From CAYSSJ01 sp964433675 (lineage in GTDB: Bacteria > Cloacimonadota > Cloacimonadia > Cloacimonadales > TCS61): a stretch of 64,000 nt of DNA. The notes beneath the pieces are model-generated. The model saw only the letters and a program-made list of their open reading frames with translations, made no database searches and was not told where the DNA came from. Position numbers and translations under genes: made by a program. The stretch covers positions 211,901-275,900 of the forward strand of contig CAYSSJ010000001.1 of assembly GCA_964433675.1 (NCBI GenBank), written 5' to 3'. Positions 52,857 to 61,004 of the stretch are shown here, in pieces (within the stretch, counting starts at the first letter, position 1; each line of letters starts with the position of its first letter).

Positions 52857-55800
52857 ATGAAACGATTTTTTGTTTTAATTGTATTGTTGATGAGCGTAGG
52901 CTTTCTGTGGGGACAAATCAGTCCTATTCATGAGACATTTAGCAATTTAGGACCATATGGAGGATACCAACTCGAAACATGGACTGGAGATGATGGAGGC
53001 ACTTGGACAGCTACTGACGCTAGAACAGATCAAACGATCGATGGTAAAGCTATCTGTATAAGAGATGGAATGCTAACTTCTCCCACAGTGTCAGGGGGTA
53101 TAGGAACATTAACTGTTACCACTCAGAGGAAGTTTGCTGGTGGTTCAGGGAACATGGATTTAAGAGTAAATGGAATCTCCGTTGGTTCAATTCCATACGA
53201 TGAGACAGTACAAATAACAACAATTGAAGATATTAATATAGAAGGTGATATTGTTGTTGTTATTGATGCTACCAATAGCAGTTCTGATAGACCTGCAATT
53301 GACAATTTGATGTGGACTGCTTATGGAGAAGTATCCCTCCCACCTTCAATTTCAAATATTGTTCAGAATCCAGAAGAGGATATCACTTCGACTATGACTG
53401 TTTCTGTCTCTGCTGATATAACAGAAGGTGATGCCGCTATCGATAATGTAGAATTGCATTGGGGAACTTCTACCGGAGATTATACCGAAATTATAAATAT
53501 GATACCAGATGTCGGTGATACATATGTAACAGAATTTGATATCCCAGCACAAGCAGATGGTACGACAGTCTATTATGTCGTCTATGCTGAAGATGTGGAT
53601 GGATTGTCGAGAACATCACCGGAACAAAATTATTCAATCTGGGATCCGAAAATCACAGCTCTTCCTTACGAGGAGAATTTTGAAACCGATCTGGGAGACT
53701 GTTATACCTACAGTGTTTCAGGACCCGATTATTATTGGGAACGAGGTGAATTCGGTGGTATTGGATATGCCGAAATGAGTGGTTATGGCTCAGATATGCT
53801 GGAAGAGGATTGGCTGATTTTACCTAGTATTGATATGAGTGACTATGATGAAGTGATCATGAATTTTGAATCAACATTTCAGTATGGATCACCTGATGAA
53901 CTTGATGATTTTAAGCTTTTATATTCTACCGATTATGCAGGAATCGGCGATCCATCAACTGCAACTTGGCAAGTATTAAATTTTGACAAACCAACTTCCG
54001 CATCTTGGGATTGGATATCATCAGGCGATGTCGAATTACCCGATACTGAAGATGTAATATGGTTGGGATTTCAATACTATTATGATGTAGATTATCCTTT
54101 ATGGAGGATAACTGATATAAGTATCGAAGAAGCACCCGAATTACCTCCGGTCGCTACTCCCACTTTCGATCCGCCCGCGGGTACATATTACGAACCAATA
54201 GATGTTAATATCGAGACCGCTACCGAAGATGCAACAATTTACTATAGTTTCGATTCAGATACCGGACCTTGGACTGAGTTCATCGCTCCGCTTACCATAA
54301 ACGAAACTACCACTATTTGGGCTTATGCCGAAAAAGCTGATATGACAGATAGCAATGTGGATAGTGCTACTTATACTTATCCGGAAGATGTTGATAAAAT
54401 TGCGGAATTGAGAACAAAAGTCGGGGACGGGAATCTCTATCGTTTAACCGGTGGAGCAATTCTTACTCTTCAGGGCGTTCAAGCCAGAAATCAAAGATTT
54501 ATCCAAGATGATACCGCAGGTATACTTATTGACGATAATAATGGAGTCCTTGGAACTTATGATATTGGAGATGAGATTGAAAACCTGATCGGCATGGTGA
54601 CCGAGTATAATAATATGTTGCAATTTGTACCAGAAGTTGATCTTGGTGTAGTGGTAAATACAGAAGTATATCCCGACCCGATACCAGTAACCATACCGGA
54701 CATCGATGATAGCCTGCAAGGAATGCTGATTGAAGTAGTAAATCTTACTTATCAAGGTACACCCGGCGACTTTGCTCAGTATCAAAATTATCCTTTCCAG
54801 GATATAGATGATAATCCTCTTACTCTCAGAACTACATTCGGCGATCTAGACTATCTTTCGCATCCAATTCCTGAATCACCTCAAGATATAGTTGGTGTAC
54901 ATGCCGTATTTGGAACTACTTTGCAGATAACTCCACGTAGTTTGGATGATTTCGAGAATAATTATGAAGGCATTGAAGTAGAAGTGACAAGTGCGGATGT
55001 GACTGATAATGTTCCTTTTGAAATAGAGATCAACACCTCAGAAATTTTTGGTGAATGGGACTTCATTTCTTACGATTTCACACTGCAATTCGATGCTGAT
55101 AAAATAGCCTATAGCAGCTTCAATTTAGATAGCTCTATAGATTCTGATGCAATTGTAGCGGTTGATGACGCAACTCCCGGCGAAATTTCCGTAGGAGGAA
55201 TTGGTACAATTGAGGGTGAGGGTAATTTGATCACTCTCGTTTTCAATCCTTTGGACGATGGTGAGACCGATCTTACCTTAACAGAATTTATATATAATGG
55301 AGATATAGGTGTAACTAATCTTATCCATGGAAATGTGACATTATCCAACATCCTCGAACCGGTTGCTACTCCTACTTTCTCACCGGAGCCGGGAACTTAT
55401 GAAGATGAAGTGGAAGTTAGTATATTATCTGACACACCAGATGCAGAAATATATTATACTACCGACCTATCGGAACCGGATCAAAATTCCGAACTATACG
55501 TCGGACCTATCACTATTAACGAATCTACTACATTTAAAGCACGGGCTTATAAGGAAGGTATGTATGCTAGCGAAGTAGCTACAGCTACTTATAGTGTTAC
55601 AATAGATATCGGCGAACTTACCGATGCGGAGATAACCGTCTCAGATGCTTATGTCATCGTTCCCGATCAGGGGGATATATTCCAAATTCTGGTTTCTACC
55701 AGCGAACTATATTCCGAATGGAATGTAACTGCTTATCAGTTTGAATTGGAATTCAATCCAAATCTGATCGAATACATAAGTAGGACGACCAGTGGTACGA

Positions 55801-58800
55801 TTGCGAGCCATGGTGGTGTAAGTGTTAATGTTACAGATCCGGGCGTTCTATCTGTCGGATGGATCTCTACTACTTCATTGGTCGGAGAAGGACCGATAGT
55901 TAAACTCAATTTCAAAGCGATAGATAACGGAAGCGGTAGTTTGCATCTGAATGAGTTCAAATACAATACAGAATTTATTACAAACCTTAATCATGGAGAA
56001 GTACATATCTTGGGTGTAGAGCATCAGGTAGCTACACCTACTTTCGATCCGGCACCGGGATATTATCCCGATCCACAAACAGTGACCATCAATACAACTA
56101 CCGAAGATGCTCTGATCTATTATACAGATGATGGAAGCGAACCGGATGAAAATTCTACACTATATACCGATCCTATCGCTATTACCGAAGATGTAACCCT
56201 CAAAGCGAAGGCATACAAACCAGATTGGATTGCCTCCGAAACAGCTACAGGTATATACTATATCAGTGATGTGCCACCGGTTGATGCTACTGTTACAGCC
56301 GAAGATTTGGAGACAGAAGTAAGCGAGATATTCGAATTAGAAATATCTACTACAGAGTTGATCGAGAATTGGGGTATCACAGCTTATGATTTCATACTCG
56401 ATTTTGATGATAGTATGATCGAATTTGTGGAACTTGAGACCGACAACACTATGATCCAAGATAATGGCATAATAGAGAGTAATCTGTTGCAGCCGGGCAA
56501 ACTCTCGATCGGCTGGGCAGGAACAGAAACAATTACCGGTACAGGTAATATCCTCAAAGTTCGATTTGAAGCTCTGCAATCAGGCAATACTTCAGTACAA
56601 TTATCAGATTTTTACTATAATGATAATCTGATTACTGATCTTGTCGATGGTAACATTCAGATCTATGATATGTTAGAAGATGCTATCATCACCGTTTCTG
56701 AAGGCTCAGGCTATGTTGATGATATAGTCGAAATAACCATGTCAACATCCAAACTATTGCAAAAATGGGATATATTTGCCTATCAATTTGATATGTCCTA
56801 TAATGAAAATGTAGTGGAATATATCGGAGTTGAAATTGATGGAACTATATCTGAAAATGGTGATATCGCAGTAAATGACCTTGTGCCGGGAGTATTATCA
56901 GTCGGTTGGTATTCAGCTTTTCCGATCCACGGCGCAGGCGATTTGGTGAGATTCCAGTTCAAAGTTATCATGCCCGGCGATTCACCACTCGAAGTTTCCG
57001 ATTTCATTTATGATACTACAAGTATAACAAATATCAATCATGGTAACATCACCGGTTTAGTTGAATTAGATACATCTGTGATTTCTGCTTCATCTGCCGA
57101 TGTATATCATCTGGAAGATGTAACAGTGGATATCCAGACTTCCGAAATGCTCCCAGAATGGAATGTAACAGCGTATGAATTTGATCTTGAATATGATGAA
57201 AGCATTCTCGAGTATCAGGGATTCTCCATAGAAAATACCGTCTCTGAAGATGGCTCTGCTATAGTGAATGCAGATGTGCCGGGCTTACTTCAAGTCGGAT
57301 GGTACTCTGTAACTGCTCTCGCAGGTGAAGGCGATCTGATAAAATTGCATTTCAAAGCTATTGAAGTAGGACATAGTCCGATCGAATTCATCGAGTTTAT
57401 CTATAATACAGAACCTATCCAGTTCTTGCATGACGGATATGTAAATGTGAGCCTGAAACCGATGAATATAGGAGTGTCATCCGATGGTGAAACTAATCCT
57501 CCACCTGCAGTCACGATCGATCAGATAGATCAGTCTGTTACCATTACAGGTGACTATTGGGCATTGGAAAACTTCGAGACACCACCACAAGAAGCTCGGT
57601 TGATCGGACTTTCATTACTGTTTGATGAAGTCCTTTCTGGCAGTGACGTGCTCATGAGTGTTGATGGCGCAGCTCCGGTAACTGTAACTCTCGGTGCTGA
57701 ACCGGATCAGCTTCCTAATGAGATGTGGTACGATCTGGATCCTTATCCAGGCGGAACCACAGTAGATCTAACTTTCCATGTTGTTGTGGAAGGTAGTTCG
57801 GACTATTGGGAAGAGATCACTATTACCTTCGTAGATACCGAAGAGACGAATGCCCCGTTGTACTTCACCGTAGATTCGGATGGTGAAACCAATGCACCAC
57901 CAGCAGTAGCTATCGAACAAATCGAAGATATGGTTTCTGTAACGGGTGACTATTGGACATTGGAGAATTATGGTGATGATACTCAGGTACCACCGGTAGA
58001 AGAACGCTTAATCGGTCTATCTATCAAAATGCTTGATATGGATAATAAGACTATTACCGTTACAGCTGACGGTGGTACTCCCGAAGATATAACTTTGGGA
58101 GCAGAACCGGGGCAGGATGCCGATGAATTCTGGTACTATCTAAATCCAAATCCAAGTGGTAATACTGTAGAACTTACAATCGAAGCAGAAGCTGATACCG
58201 GTGCTGATTATTATGGTGAGTTAACCATAGAATTCATAGATGAAGAGATCACCGAAGGTCCGATTTACTTCGATGTAGCTTCTGATGGCGTTACTAATCA
58301 CGAAAATGTAACCATCGAATATCTGGATGATGACGTTACAATAGTCGGTGATTACTGGGCATTGGAGAATTATGACCAAAGTGGTGAAACACCACCGGAA
58401 GAAGCTCGCTGGATCGGTCTTTCCATCAAACTGCTCGGTTTGGATAACGAGACGATTTATCTCACGATAGATGAAGGTGATCCGATCGAAGTAACTTTGG
58501 GTGAATATGATGGACAAGACGCAGATGAATTTTGGTTCTATCTAAACCCATATCCGGGTGGAAGAACTATAGAAATAGATTATATGGCGCCGAATATGCC
58601 GGGTGCAGATCTGGTCGGTTCTATGACCATGACTTTCGATGATGAAGAGATCACACCTGCACCGATAGTATTTACGGTTGACACAGATGATGAATATAAT
58701 GCACCTCCAATGGTAGAAATTGAGCAAGTAGAAGATATCATTACGATCACAGGCGATTTCTGGGCTCTGAGTGAATACGGCACAGAGGAAGGATTCGACG

Positions 58801-60890
58801 AGATCGGAAGATGGATCGGCTTGTCAGTTATATTAGAAGATTTCTACGGTTGGGGCGATTTTGATAATAAAGAGATCACCTATACAGTGGATGAGGCTGA
58901 TCCGATAACCATCACGTTAGGTCAAGAACCCGATCAACAAGAAAATGAGATGTGGTATTACTTCTTAGCAGAAGAAGGTGGCAATCAGAAAGTGCTCAAC
59001 TTTACAGCAGAAGCTGATGCAGGTGCTGATTTTGATGGGCAGATCACTATTGTCTTCGATGATACTGAGGTAACTCCCAATCCGGTACCTATAGCATATA
59101 CTGCTATCAATGATCTTGGCGATCCGGTTGTGCTTGAAGATAACGATGAAAAGCATGTAATCTACGAAGTAAATCAAGCTGAACTTGATGCTGCTATTGC
59201 TGCTATCGATAATGCTGTAGCACTCGGCATCTCCCATGAAGAGATCAATGCTGAGATCACTACCGTATATCAGAACTGGTATGGCATACTGGCTCCAAGC
59301 CCGAATGTAACTGCAGATGATGTGCTCATGGCAGAAGCTATCGGTGATTTTGATATCATCGATAAGACAGATGACGCAATTCTGGCAGAGGACGGTTTCA
59401 GAGTGCCTCTCGACACAGATATAAGCACTGCTCAGTATGCTTACACACAATTCGATGCTTTCGAGAATTCTCAGTATGAGAATTTGACTGGTACTATCGA
59501 GGGGATAGAAATAAATTACAATGCTGATGGTCTATTCGTACCCGATTATACCAGGCCGGGCGAATTTACATGTTATATAAAACTGGATTCCGGAGCTGAT
59601 AGACTTGCCGATACAGGTAGAAGCAGAATCAGTAGAGAGGATAACACTTGGTATAAATTCGTCGTTTCTATCGATAAGATGACTGATGATATTGAGGCGC
59701 GAGTAAAAGAGATCGAAGTTAACAATGAGCGCGTTTATTATGCAGTCACAGATGTCACGTTGGATGAAACCGAGATCAATCTGGTAATCCAATCTGTAGA
59801 TACAGCTCAATTGACAGCCACTATAGTTCCGGATGATGCAACAATCCCGGGTATGATCTGGGCATCTGAAGATGAAGATATTGCTACTGTTGACCAAACC
59901 GGTTTAGTAACAGCGGTTTCCAAAGGAACAACCACAATCACCGTTACAACCATTGATGGAGAATTCACTGCTGAGTGTCAGGTTAGTGTGGGCATATTCT
60001 ATGGAGATATAGTCAATGATGGATTAGTTCGTGCCTACGATGCGCTCTTGGCACTCCGATACTCCGCCGGACTAGATCCACTGCCAATAGTCGATCCGCG
60101 ACCTTGGGTCGATTGGCGCTTCGAAAGAGCTGATGTGGATGGAGACGACGAAATCACAGCTTACGACGCTTCTCTGATCCTACAATATTCTGTCGGTATT
60201 ATCAATACATTCCCGATAGAAGGGGGTAGAACCGGCAGACGCTTAGCCGTCAATCCGGAGATCAATATTTCCGTTCAAGACGGATATATCGTTTTCGAAT
60301 CTCAGCAAATGGATACGATTTATGGATTGGATATCACGATCCCATTAACAGGTAATCTAACGCTGGGCGAAGTGGAATTCAACGAAGCTCTGCAGGATTA
60401 TATTACCGCTGTGAACCCAACAGAGGAATCTTATAAAGTATCGATGGCAACAGCGGAACCGATAGATAATGCAGAAATGATCTTGAGGATACCTTATACA
60501 ATCGATGAAGCAGAAGAAGTGAACATCAACGTCAAGATCAATGCAAATGAGTTTAACTATCTGCTCGATCTCTTCCCATTAGATGGTGAAGATGATGAGA
60601 TCATACCTTTAGTTAACGCAGTCAGACAGAATTATCCTAACCCATTCAATCCTGACACTAAGATCGAGTTAAGTGTAAAAGAAACAGCTCAGGTAAAAGT
60701 TCAAGTCTATAATATGCGCGGTCAGTTAGTACGTGAATTGCTGAATGAAACGCTGGATAGCGGGATTCATCAGGTAACATGGAACGGTAGAGATAGAGCA
60801 AACAGAGCAGTATCTTCCGGAATGTACTTCTATCGTGTAGTTATAGGCAATGAATTCACGCAAACTCGTAAGATGATGTTGTTGAAGTAA
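52857..60890 (+). CDS. Giant secreted cohesin- and dockerin-bearing protein with sorting tail (2677 aa)
   Basis: Signal peptide 1-~20 (ending L-W-G-Q). ~20-175 is a beta-sandwich, followed by a fibronectin-like domain, a lectin-like domain to ~425, a chitobiase-C-terminal-like domain (~431-510) and an OB-like region (~513-700). Five cohesin-like domains lie at ~706-830, 923-1055, 1142-1270, 1275-1400 and 1405-1535 (common pattern: I-x-T-S-E-L-x-x-x-W-x-x-x-A-Y-x-F, P-G-x-L-S-V-G-W, G-x-G-x-L-[IV]-x-L-x-F), with chitobiase-like domains between the first three. Four ~130-residue G-D-Y-W-A-L-E-N repeats span ~1537-2078. The end has the unnamed module (~2080-2295), BIG2-like (~2297-2380), dockerin (~2381-2455, first loop lacking an acidic residue at position 3), a beta-rich segment and the tail (N-Y-P-N-P-F-N-P ~2591). 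The start follows AAAAGGAG. Having both partner domains, it could act as a scaffold or self-assembling unit. Confidence 0.83.
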   Translation: MKRFFVLIVLLMSVGFLWGQISPIHETFSNLGPYGGYQLETWTGDDGGTWTATDARTDQTIDGKAICIRDGMLTSPTVSGGIGTLTVTTQRKFAGGSGNMDLRVNGISVGSIPYDETVQITTIEDINIEGDIVVVIDATNSSSDRPAIDNLMWTAYGEVSLPPSISNIVQNPEEDITSTMTVSVSADITEGDAAIDNVELHWGTSTGDYTEIINMIPDVGDTYVTEFDIPAQADGTTVYYVVYAEDVDGLSRTSPEQNYSIWDPKITALPYEENFETDLGDCYTYSVSGPDYYWERGEFGGIGYAEMSGYGSDMLEEDWLILPSIDMSDYDEVIMNFESTFQYGSPDELDDFKLLYSTDYAGIGDPSTATWQVLNFDKPTSASWDWISSGDVELPDTEDVIWLGFQYYYDVDYPLWRITDISIEEAPELPPVATPTFDPPAGTYYEPIDVNIETATEDATIYYSFDSDTGPWTEFIAPLTINETTTIWAYAEKADMTDSNVDSATYTYPEDVDKIAELRTKVGDGNLYRLTGGAILTLQGVQARNQRFIQDDTAGILIDDNNGVLGTYDIGDEIENLIGMVTEYNNMLQFVPEVDLGVVVNTEVYPDPIPVTIPDIDDSLQGMLIEVVNLTYQGTPGDFAQYQNYPFQDIDDNPLTLRTTFGDLDYLSHPIPESPQDIVGVHAVFGTTLQITPRSLDDFENNYEGIEVEVTSADVTDNVPFEIEINTSEIFGEWDFISYDFTLQFDADKIAYSSFNLDSSIDSDAIVAVDDATPGEISVGGIGTIEGEGNLITLVFNPLDDGETDLTLTEFIYNGDIGVTNLIHGNVTLSNILEPVATPTFSPEPGTYEDEVEVSILSDTPDAEIYYTTDLSEPDQNSELYVGPITINESTTFKARAYKEGMYASEVATATYSVTIDIGELTDAEITVSDAYVIVPDQGDIFQILVSTSELYSEWNVTAYQFELEFNPNLIEYISRTTSGTIASHGGVSVNVTDPGVLSVGWISTTSLVGEGPIVKLNFKAIDNGSGSLHLNEFKYNTEFITNLNHGEVHILGVEHQVATPTFDPAPGYYPDPQTVTINTTTEDALIYYTDDGSEPDENSTLYTDPIAITEDVTLKAKAYKPDWIASETATGIYYISDVPPVDATVTAEDLETEVSEIFELEISTTELIENWGITAYDFILDFDDSMIEFVELETDNTMIQDNGIIESNLLQPGKLSIGWAGTETITGTGNILKVRFEALQSGNTSVQLSDFYYNDNLITDLVDGNIQIYDMLEDAIITVSEGSGYVDDIVEITMSTSKLLQKWDIFAYQFDMSYNENVVEYIGVEIDGTISENGDIAVNDLVPGVLSVGWYSAFPIHGAGDLVRFQFKVIMPGDSPLEVSDFIYDTTSITNINHGNITGLVELDTSVISASSADVYHLEDVTVDIQTSEMLPEWNVTAYEFDLEYDESILEYQGFSIENTVSEDGSAIVNADVPGLLQVGWYSVTALAGEGDLIKLHFKAIEVGHSPIEFIEFIYNTEPIQFLHDGYVNVSLKPMNIGVSSDGETNPPPAVTIDQIDQSVTITGDYWALENFETPPQEARLIGLSLLFDEVLSGSDVLMSVDGAAPVTVTLGAEPDQLPNEMWYDLDPYPGGTTVDLTFHVVVEGSSDYWEEITITFVDTEETNAPLYFTVDSDGETNAPPAVAIEQIEDMVSVTGDYWTLENYGDDTQVPPVEERLIGLSIKMLDMDNKTITVTADGGTPEDITLGAEPGQDADEFWYYLNPNPSGNTVELTIEAEADTGADYYGELTIEFIDEEITEGPIYFDVASDGVTNHENVTIEYLDDDVTIVGDYWALENYDQSGETPPEEARWIGLSIKLLGLDNETIYLTIDEGDPIEVTLGEYDGQDADEFWFYLNPYPGGRTIEIDYMAPNMPGADLVGSMTMTFDDEEITPAPIVFTVDTDDEYNAPPMVEIEQVEDIITITGDFWALSEYGTEEGFDEIGRWIGLSVILEDFYGWGDFDNKEITYTVDEADPITITLGQEPDQQENEMWYYFLAEEGGNQKVLNFTAEADAGADFDGQITIVFDDTEVTPNPVPIAYTAINDLGDPVVLEDNDEKHVIYEVNQAELDAAIAAIDNAVALGISHEEINAEITTVYQNWYGILAPSPNVTADDVLMAEAIGDFDIIDKTDDAILAEDGFRVPLDTDISTAQYAYTQFDAFENSQYENLTGTIEGIEINYNADGLFVPDYTRPGEFTCYIKLDSGADRLADTGRSRISREDNTWYKFVVSIDKMTDDIEARVKEIEVNNERVYYAVTDVTLDETEINLVIQSVDTAQLTATIVPDDATIPGMIWASEDEDIATVDQTGLVTAVSKGTTTITVTTIDGEFTAECQVSVGIFYGDIVNDGLVRAYDALLALRYSAGLDPLPIVDPRPWVDWRFERADVDGDDEITAYDASLILQYSVGIINTFPIEGGRTGRRLAVNPEINISVQDGYIVFESQQMDTIYGLDITIPLTGNLTLGEVEFNEALQDYITAVNPTEESYKVSMATAEPIDNAEMILRIPYTIDEAEEVNINVKINANEFNYLLDLFPLDGEDDEIIPLVNAVRQNYPNPFNPDTKIELSVKETAQVKVQVYNMRGQLVRELLNETLDSGIHQVTWNGRDRANRAVSSGMYFYRVVIGNEFTQTRKMMLLK
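54973..57460 (+). other. Five cohesin-like domains in the 2677-aa protein
   Basis: Domains start near 54973, 55624, 56281, 56680 and 57070. Each is ~125-130 residues of alternating strands with the cohesin pattern: early E-I-x-[IM/V]-S/T-T-S, a central F-x-L-x-F/Y-D/N followed by I-x-Y/F, P-G-x-[LI]-S-V-G, and G-x-G-x-L-[IV]-x-[LF]-x-F near the end. The assignment is by fold pattern, not a search; another domain of the same carbohydrate-binding superfamily is possible. Confidence 0.72.
57464..59090 (+). repeat. Four ~130-residue GDYWALEN repeats
   Basis: Each copy opens with a D-S/T-D-G-E-T/Y-N-A/P-P-P segment, then I-T-G-D-Y/F-W-A/T-L, R-W/L-I-G-L-S, a Thr-rich strand, L-G-x-E-P-G/D-Q, W-Y-Y/D-L and a final T-I-x-F-x-D-x-E-x-T. 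I do not recognise a named family; a small beta-sandwich is likely. Confidence 0.75.
59997..60215 (+). other. Dockerin type I-like domain in the 2677-aa protein
   Basis: Loop 1 is D-I-V-N-D-G-L-V-R-A-Y-D (position 3 is Val, not Asp/Asn); loop 2 is D-V-D-G-D-D-E-I-T-A-Y-D, canonical. The helices end L-R-Y-S-A-G and L-Q-Y-S-V-G, with the same D-P-R-P-W-x-D-W-R-F linker as in the 3073-aa protein. Loop 1 may bind calcium weakly. Confidence 0.8.
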
Positions 60891-60948
60891 CAGGACGTGG
60901 ATGTAGAGGATATGAATATATCAAATGAAGAGTTATAAAAGGGGTGGG

Positions 60949-60979
60949 CGGAGAGGTAACTCTCCGTCTCTCTTTTTTA
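60949..60979 (+). terminator. Hairpin terminator after the 2677-aa gene
   Basis: CGGAGAG/CTCTCCG (60949-60955, 60960-60966) with a GTAA tetraloop, then TCTCTC and six T residues. It is probably an intrinsic terminator or attenuator; the next gene starts 26 bp later with its own AAGGAG, so readthrough is likely. Confidence 0.7.
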
Positions 60980-61004
60980 TTGTGGATAATATAAGGAGTT
61001 TTTT

